DNA from: Notospermus geniculatus | Lineage: Eukaryota > Nemertea > Pilidiophora > Heteronemertea > Lineidae | Direction of reading: 5' to 3' | Length of the DNA stretch: 64,000 nt | NCBI GenBank assembly: GCA_002633025.1 | Contig: NMRB01000210.1 | Coordinates: 446,153-510,152 of the forward strand | Part shown: piece by piece, positions 13,391 to 24,910 of the stretch | Layout of the letters: every line of letters starts with the position of its first letter | Numbering within the stretch: the stretch's first letter is position 1 | Notes under the pieces: model-generated | What the model was told of the DNA's origin: nothing | What the model saw: only the letters and a program-made list of their open reading frames with translations | Database searches by the model: none | Translations under genes and position numbers: made by a program

Positions 13391-13582
13391 GATCTGCACA
13401 CTTCCGCCGAAATCGCAACCACAACCTCGGTCTGAAACTGAATGACGTGACGCAGACAACCCCACGACAGTGACTTCGAAGACGTTGCGTCAGAGTCGAC
13501 CTTAACTGAATCATGGATTACGTCGCGTCAGTTGGTTTCAGATCGAGGTTGTGGTTGTGATTTCGGCGGAAGTGCGCAGATC
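13391..13582. mobile_element. 192-bp MITE, copy B
   Basis: Same family as 12822-13003, same orientation, about 570 bp away. Ends are GATCTGCACACTTCCGCCG and the inverse ending GTGCGCAGATC. The interior is slightly longer than copy A. Confidence 0.65.
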
Positions 13583-14063
13583 TGCGAATTCGAGAATCGT
13601 CTGTCTCCAGAGATCAGGCAGCACATGTCGGTTTTAGCTCACAGAAATGGCTGCAGAGATGACCTCAATGAGATTTTTGTGCGCGTGCTACCAGCTACGC
13701 CCGATGAGACCTACCCCAAATCAAACTGCGTGCATAAACATTACTCAGCCGTGACTCGCCACTCAAATGAGTCTACTCTCAAGACGTAGCTCTTCTCACA
13801 CACCTACGGATGAAGTTCAGGTCTCCCCTGCCTCTTCCCGACCTTTCCAAACGCCTAAGCGCAAAACAAGCGCTCCCTTAGTTATAAAACAAGCAATTTC
13901 TCTCCAGTCACGAAGACAGAAATGCCTCCCTCGGGGAAACATAATGTCTCTCACTTTCTGGGCAGGTGCTAGACGCCGTGTACGGTATGTTGACACCGAT
14001 GACATTTATGCATCGTAGAAAAGTGCCGTTTTAGCCAAAGTCCGAGCAGAGGAAGGTTGCAAA

Positions 14064-14257
14064 TGGGGAACCCGCATAATTTTTTATCCCGACAGGTCGG
14101 CGCTACGAGCGGTTGTACTGAAGACGTCAAAAACAGAGCAAAGCAACCCAATGACGTCGCGTCACGACGTCCTTGACGCAGTGCAACACGGACTGAGACG
14201 TCGAAAAAAGGTACAACCGCTCACAGCGCCTCCCAGTAGCGATAGTTCTGCAGATTC
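14064..14257. mobile_element. Dispersed MITE, copy 2 of 3
   Basis: Same family and orientation as 7346-7540: GGGAACCCGCATAA start and GTCACGACGTCCTTGACGCA core shared. Small indels and substitutions distinguish it. Confidence 0.65.
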
Positions 14258-15096
14258 TTTATTACGTAACGAACAGGGTGACGCCGAGGCAATCGTAATC
14301 TGATCTGGGTCAAACCTGGAGGATTATCGCACAGGGGATGTTGACCTCCATAGAAGTTTCATGCATCCAGCTTCCTTGGTCGCATGCATCATATCAAACT
14401 CGGGCTCGGAAATAATAAATGCTCCCCACATATTTCGTTTCGCTCTGTTCCGTTGCTTCTCGTTTCTGCTTTAAAATACGCCATTCAAAAATGAATCTGT
14501 GTAAAATGTGTGTAAAATGCTACTTGTTTGCAACAAAAAGGTGCATCAACAATTTGTAACAAGAAATAATGGTTTCAAACTCACCGACCATATATGGAGT
14601 TCTACTTCTCAAACTCGATTTCACACCTGGAAAAATAAGAAGAAATCACTGATACAATTTCCTGCTAAGACACAGCGACGGTTTTTCAGTGGGAGGCCGA
14701 CTACTTGATGATTGATGAGGATTCCTTTTTATCGAAAGATCTGAGAAACCAGGAGCCTCCGCGTATTAAGATACCAATATATTTATCACAGCCAGACCGA
14801 TATGGTCACGGAGGCCGATTGGACGATGGCAACGACTGATTTCTTTCTAAGGCATTGATCGTATTCCACGCAGAAGACTGGAATCAAAATCTAGCATGGT
14901 GGTATCTGTTTAAGGATCAAAGGCAGCTGGAGAGCCGAGGTGTTAACCCACTTAGCGCTGGCGAACTGATGCATTTAAGTTGTCGCCTCATCTTGCTCGG
15001 TAGGGCGAGGCAGTGGGTCGTAGATTCCATTTTGTACGTAACGCTAGGGTTTAGGTTGGGCATGGGAGATCAGTCCTTCCGAGTCTTTCTCGATCA
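14258..15096. other. Non-coding stretch
   Basis: No exon recognised. The 90-codon frame at 14855-15127 runs into the repeats that start near 15097 and has no gene-like context. Confidence 0.4.
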
Positions 15097-15199
15097 TGAG
15101 GTAGTCAGTGATCATGGTGGTGCTTAGCGCTCGCTCCCTACGTCACCGCACACATTCTGAGGTAATCATGGTCATGGTGGTTCTTGCGCTTGCTCCCAC

Positions 15200-16005
15200 G
15201 CCTGCCGCACACTAGAGAATTCAGCTTAGACAAATTTCAGTCCTGACCGATTCCATAAGCAGAATTCCCTAGTGTGCTGGCAACGTCAGGCGAGAATTTG
15301 GTCATTTCTGACCAAAAAGCAAAAATCAAACATGTTTGATAATTTTGGTCAGGCCTGACCGATTCCATACAGTGTGCGGGGGACGTCCGCACTTTGCTTA
15401 CGGCTTGGGTCGATGAGCGCATGCGCAGCGATCGTCACATGACTGCTAAAATCGTCACATGACTGCGAAAATGGCGGCGCCCGGCAAGTCCTGTTCACCC
15501 TTCGACACAGGCATGTTAGATAACACCAGTTCCTCGTCTTCATCGGAAGACGAGGAGGAAATGTTGTTGCTTTTATTGCTCAACCCGGCGACGTCGTAGA
15601 CGCCGTTCTAAATGGCGTGCTCACGAAAAACTTGGTGCAAGAAGTGGTTGATAGACACGGATAATCCGGCCATAGCTCAACACGTTTATCATTATTCTAG
15701 TAACGCTTCTGTTACCAGCTCGCTCACGCCACTGGCATGACTGGGCGCCTCCATTTTAGCAGTCATGTGACGATCGCTGCGCATGCGCTCATCGACCCAA
15801 GCCGTAAGCAAAGTGCGGACGTCCCCCGCACACTGTATGGAATCGGTCAGGCCTGACCAAAATTATCAAACATGTTTGATTTTTGATTTTTGGTCAGAAA
15901 TGACCAAATTCTCGCCTGACGTTGCCCGCACACTAGGGAATTCTGCTTATGGAATCGGTCAGGACTGAAATTTTTCTAAGCTGAATTCTCTAGTGTGCGC
16001 CAGGC
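15200..16005. mobile_element. 806-bp foldback element, probable PIF/Harbinger derivative
   Basis: Long inverted arms (about 15200-15485 and 15738-16005) start GCCTG(C/G)CGCACACTAGAG and contain GGTCAGGCCTGACC palindromes and a GCGCATGCGC block. The terminal GCCTGCCGCACAC matches one end of the TTA-flanked MITE at 47817-48100. TTA follows the right end, but the left flank is not TTA, perhaps because of nesting. The 250-bp centre contains a transposase N-terminal remnant (15471-15651). Confidence 0.65.
15471..15651 (+). pseudogene. Harbinger-type transposase N-terminal remnant
   Basis: An ATG frame of 42 codons reads MAAPGKSCSPFDTG, then a Ser/Glu-rich run (SSSSSSEDEEE) and a Leu run, and stops at 15597-15599. 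In the +1 frame from 15589 the sequence continues RRRRRSKWRAHEKLGARSG to a stop at 15649. An acidic Glu/Leu run followed by an Arg run and a Trp/His motif is how many PIF/Harbinger (DDE_Tnp_4, HARBI1-like) transposases start, so this reads as a frameshifted leftover of a deleted transposase gene. The assignment is from memory of family style, not a search. Confidence 0.5.
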
Positions 16006-16389
16006 TTAAGTCACAGCACACATCCTGAGGTAATCAGTGGTTCTCAGCCCTCGCTCCCTACGTCACCGCACACATCCTGAGGTCCCTACGTCACCGTGCA
16101 TAAACGCGTGCGGTGACGTAGGCAGCGAGCGCTAAAACCACTGATTACCTCAGAATGGTCTTTCTCAGTCTCATCACGATGTCTATTACAGGAGAGGATT
16201 TCTTACCAAAATGTGCCAAAAAAGTGGCGTATTCAAGGAATTCGCAGAACATCTGCCCTATTTTTACATCCGTATTTTTCAGGCAAATGGTATTTTGGTG
16301 ACCTCCCCATGTAAACTCCAGCACCAACGAGTAGGCGTTAGAACATTTGGCTTTAGTTTAGAAATCTCGTGACGGTCTTCAAGGACAAG

Positions 16390-16459
16390 ATGGCGTATGG
16401 ATACTGGTTAGCGGGTCACGTGACCGTGATAGTGCTTCTCACTTTATTTGTGGACGAAG
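16390..16459 (+). CDS. Signal-peptide exon, candidate exon 1 of the Ly6-like gene at 33.3 kb
   Basis: ATG opens a 23-codon frame with a hydrophobic core (HVTVIVLLTLFV) ending DE-G at donor G|GTAAGC, phase 1. The Ly6-like exon at 33345 begins in the complementary phase (AG|GT) and would join as ...VDEG-VSIKCHVC, placing the first cysteines just after signal cleavage. The Ly6 gene at 53387 has the same exon design. The implied intron is about 16.9 kb, so the link is inference; the exon could instead belong to another secreted protein. Confidence 0.5.
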
Positions 16460-17491
16460 GTAAGCATGTTATTCCTCCTGTCCTGAAAGCGATTTTCTTC
16501 CAGCCTTCAAATCACAATGTCCTTGAAAACGTCGTATCAGGTAATTTACATGTACGGCACAACTAAGTTGTGATTTTCATGCAAGGACAAGACTTCCCTA
16601 ATCTGTATAATGAGACCTTGGCGTCTGCAGCTGCACCTGTGCGCCAGGGTTGAATGGTGCCATTAAATCTCGATCCCCATACCATCACAAGGCTCATTTG
16701 TATCAGAGAGTCAGAAACGGTCTGACAATCAAAGTGGCAGTGATTCACGTCTTTTGACCGATGGTTTTGGGGTGGATCTTATCAGGGAATCAGGAATCTG
16801 GCTTCAACGGAATAGCTGTTTTTATATAAGCCACAACAACAACAACAACGGTCTTCATAAAACAAGGATCCAAATGGAACGAAGTCGTTTCAAGTCCGCC
16901 CAAAATGAAGGTCAGGGCTTTTGATGGCCAGTCAGCGGATCGATTGCGAATATTGCCGATCTGTGCTGAGGAATCGGCACGGCACAATCAATATCAAATA
17001 TTGCCGATTTCGCCAACAGCAATCCAAGATCGACCCGACAGAGCGTATCGAGCCTACACCAGGATATATTACGATGGTGCGTAAAACGCGGTTTGCAATG
17101 TCGAGGGGCTACGGCATCACGACGACCACAACTACTGAGCTAGCAGCGCCGAGGCGGTGTGTGAGGTACCTAGACTCGGGCAAAACATGGTTTGCAATGC
17201 AAATGCCAGGAAATTGCATTAAGTGCTGCTGCGTTTCAAATTTTTCTTAACAGGGAGAGCTTCTCTACCCTCTCTTAGCAGGTTTTACTTGGGGTTCACC
17301 CGACCTTCCCTCCTTCCGGAAGAGCTCTATCCGGCGCTGGATTTCTCTCTTTGGGAAACCATCCATTTCGTTAACAACCACCAATCGTCTTAATCAAGAG
17401 ATTGATACGCTGTCGAGAATGATCAAACTATAGCAGTCGTATTCCCCTCTAGCAGTCGTATTCCCCTCCCACAGAGAAACCCTCAAATTAA

Positions 17492-17741
17492 AGGAGCTGG
17501 ACGTCCAAGTTGTAAACACTCACTCACTGGTTCTCTATCCACGCGACGCCTGCGGTGCTGCCACCTATTGTCGGTGATATGTACTGACGTGAATATCGTG
17601 AGTGAGTTGCATCGGACCGGGAACCTGTCTAACGATCACGGGGCGCTACTGGTGCTGCCACCTGCACGAAGGAATAAAACTAGTTTGTCGACCATGTTTG
17701 TAAACAAACCAGCTTGTTTACAACTTCGGCGTCTAACTCCT
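17492..17741. mobile_element. 250-bp MITE with TTAA target-site duplication, copy A
   Basis: Flanked by TTAA on both sides (17488-17491, 17742-17745). Ends AGGAGCTGGACG...GGCGTCTAACTCCT with subterminal AAGTTGTAAAC / GTTTACAACTT inverted repeats. A sister copy sits in RPL4 intron 2 at 58131-58369. TTAA duplication is the habit of piggyBac and Kolobok transposases. No coding capacity. Confidence 0.75.
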
Positions 17742-17745
17742 TTAA

Positions 17746-18960
17746 ACTGCCATCATCGGTCGCTTCATCTGTCGATATCGACCTTGTAGTTTGATTAAAA
17801 TTACTGGGTAGGATCTGAGAAACTGAGCTAAGTTTTCAAAGAGACCTCTTTTTTCCTTTCTAATCTTGGTCGTTTGTTGATGATACCAAGGATTCTCACG
17901 GGTCTCTGATTACGCCAAGGTTTCATGGAGAAGAAATTGAACTTTTTCGTTAATGCGCTCCTGTGGAATAAGGAATTGAAATTACTGCATAAAGGTCTCC
18001 CACGCTCCATTACGTCGCTTTTTCAACCTAATAAATCACAAGATAAAACATCAAAGGTGGTACGTGTGATATCCCTAGTGGGTTAATATGACGAGAAACA
18101 TTGGACGACAAAAAATTCATGATAGCGTCTCTTTTTTCAAAATGACCAACTCGGCCCGCGTATGCCATATACCAGACTCACTCATTTGCATATCGTAACC
18201 TCCTAGGTCACGGTGGACCAATATGAAAATTGGGTTTATTTCTCCCAAAGCCTCCCCTCCGAAGCCTGCCAGACAAGATGTACAATCTATGAAAGACAAT
18301 TAGGCCTGAATATTCGCTGAGCCTCAGGAAAGGCGACATTCAATAAGGCCTACAGAAAGGGGCATTAGATTCTATCACACAGGGCCAGTGACCTCCTAGA
18401 AGTGAAGTTACGGTATACACGCTGACCTTTCACCTTTCATCATACAACATATGAGCCAGAGATAATTCACCGCCTTCCTAAACAAGGCACGAACTGTGGA
18501 AACAAGTTTTTGTGGGTTTTTTTTGTTTTTCTGTTTTGGTTCATTTCCTGCTGCACCGCGCTCTGCTCCATCAATTGTTTGCAAATTAGCAGGGAATGCA
18601 CCACTTCACCTGTGGACTCGCCTGTACTCAAATCTCATCCCAAATCACGTGCCTTATTTATACGTGAACCCAATCGGGACATCGACATATAAATCAGATT
18701 TTGTGTGAATTCTTTAGAGGGCTGTCCAATTTAGCCATGTTTATAGACATCTTCATAGCCTAATTACAAAATTTGTACCCGAGACTTCGTTTGTTAGTTG
18801 AGCCGTTTGCAAGTCACTGACTCGTAAATACATGCACTGAGATATAAATGCTCTCTAAGTCTCCAAACGATGTAATTTTTAAATAGATAACTTGATATAC
18901 GGCGTTGGTTATGTACACAGTTTGTTTCTGCATGATCTCGAGTTGGTGAAGAATCGTGTG
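17746..18960. other. Non-coding stretch
   Basis: No exon recognised. A T-rich segment at 18507-18545 gives a hydrophobic but unsupported open frame. Confidence 0.4.
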
Positions 18961-18967
18961 TGGGTGA

Positions 18968-19002
18968 ATCGTGGGGGTGGGGGTGGGGTGGGTGGAGATG
19001 CG
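18968..19002 (+). repeat. G-rich tract next to an assembly gap
   Basis: Runs of five, five, four and three G separated by T (GTGGGGGTGGGGGTGGGG) could form a G-quadruplex. The sequence gap begins immediately after it, which suggests it stopped sequencing or assembly. Confidence 0.7.
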
Positions 19003-19327
19003 NNNNNNNNNNNNNNNNNNNNNNNNNNNNNNNNNNNNNNNNNNNNNNNNNNNNNNNNNNNNNNNNNNNNNNNNNNNNNNNNNNNNNNNNNNNNNNNNNN
19101 NNNNNNNNNNNNNNNNNNNNNNNNNNNNNNNNNNNNNNNNNNNNNNNNNNNNNNNNNNNNNNNNNNNNNNNNNNNNNNNNNNNNNNNNNNNNNNNNNNNN
19201 NNNNNNNNNNNNNNNNNNNNNNNNNNNNNNNNNNNNNNNNNNNNNNNNNNNNNNNNNNNNNNNNNNNNNNNNNNNNNNNNNNNNNNNNNNNNNNNNNNNN
19301 NNNNNNNNNNNNNNNNNNNNNNNNNNN
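19003..19327. other. Assembly gap (325 N)
   Basis: Run of N. Translated frames crossing it are meaningless. Confidence 0.99.
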
Positions 19328-21780
19328 CGATAGCCGCAAAACCCTTTGGATACGGCGATGCCGTAGGCCTAGTGGAGTAAAATGGTGTCCTACGTCTGGG
19401 TCGCACCAGCACAGAAAAAGTACGTGTGACGTCACAACCTAGCCCTAGCGGCCGAAATCGTAAGTGCGTTTGAAAAGCAGCGGGAAAATTGGGTGGTCGC
19501 CCAGCTGCGATAAAACAACGTTATATCTTTTGAATAACGCGGAAAATAATTGAAACTGGTGACGTTTTTGGTGGTTTTATATCAACTTGATTTATTCCAA
19601 TAGGTTTAATGCGAATCGGCATCCGTTTCAGGTCTGCTTTAATGTAAAATGTATGAGGAAGCGAAGAGAAATAGATGGGCCGTGTGACAGGACACATGGA
19701 AAAGAAATGTAGACCGGGCGGCGAACGAAGAGAACAAGGTGGATACCGAGGCAGAAGACAGAATGTTTATATTGGCCCGACATCAACAACGCTCAAGGTC
19801 AAAAACGCGGAATGATGGTCGTACAGGCGGAACGAAGAGAGAAGTGTGGCGGCGGAAAACTGAGACAAGCGGAATACAGATGTTTACATTGCCCCGTCGG
19901 GTAACAACAGCTGAAGTTCAAAAATGTGGAATAAGAGTCGGATAGACGGAACGAAGTGTAGTTCAATAATGTCACTGACGATATCATGATTACGGCATTA
20001 AGGATCTCCTTGTAAGGCGTGCTAGTCCTCCCTTGAGGGGGCACGTGACCAGTTTATCAGACTAGTGATGGACCTTGGCTAATTACATGAGATTTAGGGG
20101 CAAAATCACCAGGCAGGATTATTATTCTCCATCGTACAAGTCATAATGAGCTTTCTCTACGAGCCTGGTCAAATGGACGGGACGTTCCCCTTGGGAATGA
20201 GTTTTAGTGGACAATCTTATGCCGATTTTCCGTCGACGGGTCCGACGACACGTTTATCCACTTAAAGATCTGGCCAAAAATCTCGTTCGGTCGGCCTATA
20301 CGGTTACTTTCAATCAGAACTTTTGCCATAGAATGCCTGATATCAGCAGGCAACAAGCCACTGGAGGGTTTTTGACCATGTGTACGTTCCAAAAATTCAC
20401 AACGACAGCCTCGATCTCAAAATAGCCGATAAAACAAGAGTTGCCATGGCAGTGGTTTAAAGAAAAAGCGAACCGGTGATTGAGGATTCACAGCCGGAAC
20501 GAAGAGAAACCTTAAATGGTTTGTCCTTCGACTGTTTGTAGTTTATCATTGCTTTCTGAATAATGACACAAAATGTGTCCACAGAGAAGGAAAACCAATA
20601 AATTGCTGATAGAGAACGATGCCAGGTTCATCGAAATAATGCCAAAAGACGCTGGTTGAGTAAATAAACGAGACTCGGAATAAACGGAACGAAGGCTAAT
20701 GTTCCACCACGGATGAACGATGAGCATATTTTGTTGCACGCTGGGCATATCCGTAGATTAAATTCGGAAGTGCAACTCCCCGCGCCACCGTGATTTCTGC
20801 CTTGACTCAATCAGAAACTTCCCATTATCATCCATCTTAACATCCTTTCATTATCCAGAGTGCTTGCCTACAATCAGCCCACATCGGGCCCAATGAGCAG
20901 CCTTCGTCTCGTGATGGATAACTCTTTCTATTCATGTGTGCACATCCTTCAGTTTGTGGCTGGTGTGATGCGTTCATCTGAAGGATGTTAGGGAGAGTGT
21001 GTGTACCTCGAAACGACACCAACAACGAAAGAGGTAACCATGGTTATAGTATAGTGAGCGAGTATCAGCTCATAACAGATGCTCTGTCAGTTCTGTAAAC
21101 ATCATAAATCCATGAGGTCGTTATCTGGGGAACATAGGGAAGCGCGTCCGGAAATGACACTTTGAACGACACAACCAACGAAATTGGGCCTGGTTATCAA
21201 ACATGGCCGCCAGCTCAGTGAAGTCAATGACGACAACACCCAAGAACGGCATCAACTGACCAGAACATTTTCCGGTCTTCATCAATTTTGCAGCATTCTG
21301 AATAAAATGTTTGGGTTGCGGAGACTGTCTACTCCCGTATCGTACCCTAAATAGATAAGGATGAGTGCTGACATGAAATATTTGCCACATTTTTCAACAA
21401 AACGCCCCCGGAAAAAACACCCTGTCAGTACAATGTACATTTCATATACTGGTGACAATTTACGTAATAATTCATAGATAATGATTTTCCATCTCGGAGG
21501 ACTCATTAGTTTGCGCCTCTCTCTGTCTTAATTCACTTTGCCTGAGAAAATGCCTCGTATGTATCATGAATATTGATAATTGACATTTTTGATAGGATAC
21601 TTTTTAGTTTCAAGATCAACCCACGTATGTTGGTGGAATATTGCCAAACAAGAGCAGAAAATTACTAAAGAAAATAAGAAATTTATTCAAGGTGATATAT
21701 TTATTGCTGCGGTGTGCCATTATGGTCTCAATGCCGTGAAACAAAAAGAGAAAAACGCACGTGATATACTGGACCTAAAG
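19328..21780. other. Non-coding stretch with GGAACGAAG-rich segments
   Basis: No exon recognised. Purine-rich GGAACGAAGAGA-type segments recur at about 19660-19960, 20495 and 20690, related to the tandem repeat at 918-1072. Confidence 0.4.
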
Positions 21781-21784
21781 ATAA

Positions 21785-21905
21785 TGTGAGGCTCAAAGAA
21801 TGCGAGGGTCTCACACGTCGACGGTGGGATCGGACCGAACCAGGGACCTTCTGAACGGGAGATAGCGATCCGAGCCACTACACCACTGCGGCTCCTTACA
21901 ACGCC
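21785..21905 (-). repeat. tRNA-derived SINE-like segment
   Basis: On the minus strand there is a tRNA-like A box (TGGTGTAGTGGCTCGGAT) and, about 30 nt on, a B box (GGTTCGGTCC). No proper acceptor stem is evident, so a SINE head is likelier than a tRNA gene. Confidence 0.5.
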
Positions 21906-21918
21906 AGACGACAGCATG

Positions 21919-22035
21919 AGACCGTGTTTCCACGAGGCGTTTGCGGGCACGGGTGGAAAAAATCGATCCAACGTATTTCCCTTCAGCTATTTCACTCGCA
22001 CCCGCGCCCGCAAACGCCTCGTGGAAACGCGGTCT
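21919..22035. mobile_element. 117-bp hairpin MITE
   Basis: Inverted ends share AGACCG(T/C)GTTTCCACGAGG and continue through CGTTTGCGGGC to about 35 bp. The short AT-rich centre is unpaired. No target-site duplication established. Confidence 0.65.
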
Positions 22036-22544
22036 GATACTCCAAGTTATCAACATCAGCACGCAGAGACGAATTGGCTCACTCTCTCGGCCTTGTGTGC
22101 CAAGTTTCAGCTTTGAAAATACTTATTCCTTAATTGCTCTGCCTGAGTTTAGTTTCAAGGACATTGACCTCCTTGACCCTTCAATCGGAGGAGCACTTCA
22201 CAGGGAGTTGTTGACCTGTCCTCGGGGTTTAGTCCTTCAGATTCTGCCCTGTCATCAGGTGAACATTAAACCGATCGGAGTGATCAAGGACATCTTGAGT
22301 GGAAAGTGGACGCTGATTTCAAAACTTCTCTGGTGGATCACATCAAAGTGTTTCATGACGTGCGTCTTTCCATTTTGTGGAATGCGGAGGATCTCCGGAG
22401 GTCGGCACGTTCTGTTGGACGGCGTGATTTAGGTCCATGTGTTTGATGGTCAATACTGTAGCAGAAAGAAGAAAGAAGTCTGTCCCTTCCACTCCATTTC
22501 CGGGCTGGAGTTTTGTTGCATCTGGCTATAAGCCTGCCCCGTTG

Positions 22545-23087
22545 CAGGGGCGGATCTAGGATTTGGCAAGGGCGGGTGTCCAATCCATCCAAAAAGGGCA
22601 GCTGAGGAGGGGGCGAAGCCCCCGACATGCGCGCCGAAGGCGCGCGCCGACGGGGGGTCTGGGGGACCTCCCCCAGAAAATTTGAAAATCTAGACGCTCT
22701 CAGATGCATTTTCCCGGCATTTCAGGGCATAACAAGTTGTGTGATTAAGTGTGCTTTTATGACATGAGTGGCGTCGAGGATTTTACTTATAGTCAAAATG
22801 GACAACAAAGTGGAGGATACGTACGTCAAAAGTAACAAGTATATTTTCAAAAATGCAGCTTAGACAAGTGATAGGCCAGGAAGACAAGCAGCACAGTGTT
22901 GTCTACAAGGAGTCGGGACTACCGCAGATGCCCCTTGAGGCTCCTAATGGACACTATGGGGCAATTAAAACACCCAGTTCAGCTAAAAACAACACATTTT
23001 GAAAACATGCGCTCTTCAAAAAAGGGCACCCTAAGCAAAAGGGCGGGTGTCCGGACACCCTGGACACTCCCCCTGGATCCGCCCCTG
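22545..23087. mobile_element. 543-bp hAT-like non-autonomous element, copy 1
   Basis: Ends CAGGGGCGGATCTAGG and CCTGGATCCGCCCCTG are imperfect inverted repeats. The flanks carry a 5-bp duplication, CGTTG (22540-22544, 23088-23092). Internal palindromic blocks include GGGGGCGAAGCCCCC and GCGCGCCGAAGGCGCGC. Copy 2 at 39549-40091 is the same length and, read base by base, appears identical. The CAG...CTG ends are hAT-like. Most hAT elements make 8-bp duplications, but a 5-bp group (hAT5) is described in repeat databases. No transposase is encoded. Confidence 0.8.
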
Positions 23088-23734
23088 CGTTGTGATCCTG
23101 ACCAAGAACCAGCAGATACAACAATTTGCGGTCAGATCTTTGTCGCAAAACCGTATGCCAGATCGTCGTGGAGTTACTGCCGCCGCCACTTGTCCACAGC
23201 TGTAGATACAGGCACAATCTTGCCATCAAGTTGGACACACAGCATGACACTCCAACGCTGCATGTCAATCAGGGACACGTTGTTGTTGTCGTTGGAAAGT
23301 AAACAACCGAGGACACCAAAATTCACTCAGCATTGATGCAAATCCAACAAACCATCAGTAGGGAAAATATGCAATATAACTGTTTTGAATGCATGCAATT
23401 TGAAATCATCTTCAGATGATGGCAGAAACGATTCTGAAGCGATCTCAAACATTTACCCAGAATGCACCACTTCAGCCGCAAGACATCCTCTTGAATTAGT
23501 GTTAATTTGTTTCCAGTTTCAATTATGAGTCACCCAGGGGAATAAATTATTCCTGAACGCGTTCGAAAACACAATTGATCTCGTCAGAATTCGAATACTC
23601 GGCCAAATCATCGTATTTAGAAAGAAATCACAAGGGTTGAAGTGGCGTGTGTACTCCGATTGGTGCTCCGTTTGCCAGTGACGTCAGGCATGAATTTCAT
23701 TCGATTGAGACAGCACAAATTGCAAGTGAGTCTC

Positions 23735-23945
23735 GCGCAGTGAAGACATGGGCGAGATTATCAACAATGCACTGGTGAATGTAGGTGTGTGTACACTGCC
23801 TTGCGTCAGACGGTTCCAGTGCAAATCCTAGGCCAGATTCTTGTGGGTCTCGCGCAATGTAGACATGGGCGAGATTATCAACAATGCACTGGTGAATGTA
23901 GTTGTGTGTACTCTGCCTTGCGTCAGCTTTAGAGAACTCAATAGA
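23735..23945. repeat. Two-copy direct repeat of about 118 bp
   Basis: Segments sharing GACATGGGCGAGATTATCAA and CAATGCACTGGTGAATGTAG occur twice, about 118 bp apart, each followed by TGCCTTGCGTCAG. Confidence 0.65.
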
Positions 23946-24671
23946 CAGAAATCCTTGGCTGACTGGAACAAATAACCCGACAGGCAAATATTTACATACG
24001 CTGCCCAAGTACGCAGACTGGCTCCGTCAAAAGGTCAATCTAATTTGAATGTGGACAAGCATTGCTGTCTCCAAGCAATGAACAACCATATTCTCCACCA
24101 GAAGCGCTGTGACAGCCATTTCACCTTGAAATTATCACTTTCTTTCAATAAAGAAGCAGTACGGACTTCTAAACTACCACCGCGGGATGATTTCTCGGGT
24201 AATGAGAACTGTAACTGCCGCTAATTAGTCATGAGAAATGATGTTTCGATGAGGTAAGTCGCTTTGCAGTGAGTGTAACTTGTGTAGGCGTGCATAATAA
24301 ATTTCACATGCATATCAAGCGACCAGACCTGTCACGTCATAACGTTCTCGATTTTGCTGGTTTGAAATCGCCTCATGGATGTCACGAAACGATGATTTGC
24401 CTCGCCGCCAAAACGGACGTGACAAGTGACATGCGTGTTATGACGTGGTTTCCTGGGTATAGTTGCTCATTTCCGGTTGTTGTCATGGTTGTCAATATCG
24501 TCTGCTGACAATCTCTCGTACCACTGACTTCTGATTTTCTGATTTACGTGGCTCTTGTTCGGACCAACGAACCGTGCTTCGTTTTCTGGCTTCCTCGTGT
24601 TTTTTGCTGATTTCTATCAGCGGTAGGTCTTCGACCTGTCACGTTACAATGCTGTTTTAACAAATGCCAGG

Positions 24672-24910
24672 TTAGTGACGAATACCATGGTGATCTATCG
24701 CCATGTTAGTGACGAATACCATCGTGATCTATCGCCAAGTTAGTGACGAATACCATCGTGATCTATCGCCAAGTTAGTGACGAATGTACATCGTGATCTA
24801 GTGCCATTTTAGTGACGAATACATCGTGATCTATCGTCAAGTTAGTGACGAACACCATGGTAATCTCTAACGCGAAGACAGGGATGAATACCATTGCCAA
24901 GTCAGTGACG
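24672..24910 (+). repeat. 34-bp tandem repeat, about 6-7 copies
   Basis: Units of the form GTTAGTGACGAATACCATCG plus TGATCTATCGCCAA repeat with small indels and decay towards the 3' end. Confidence 0.75.

Larger units (their letters stand above)
15097..16154. repeat. Outer inverted and direct repeats enclosing a nested foldback
   Basis: A unit of the form TGAGGTAATCAGTGGT...AGCGCTCGCTCCCTACGTCACCGCACAC occurs near 15097 and 15160, again near 16028 and 16079 in the same orientation, and inverted at about 16107-16154. The outermost pair could be the ends of an older element that later received the 15200-16005 insertion. Confidence 0.5.

Noticed and set aside
18794-19442. Long open frames across 18.8-19.4 kb on both strands.
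   Set aside because: Most of each frame is the 325-N gap.
22896-23336. 146-codon plus-strand frame and 104-codon minus-strand frame.
   Set aside because: Most of the sequence is the hAT-like element at 22545-23087, and the part inside the element is also open in its identical copy at 39900. The frames do not resemble a transposase.
24672-24910. Tandem repeat considered as a CRISPR array.
   Set aside because: Units are contiguous with no unique spacers, and the DNA is eukaryotic.
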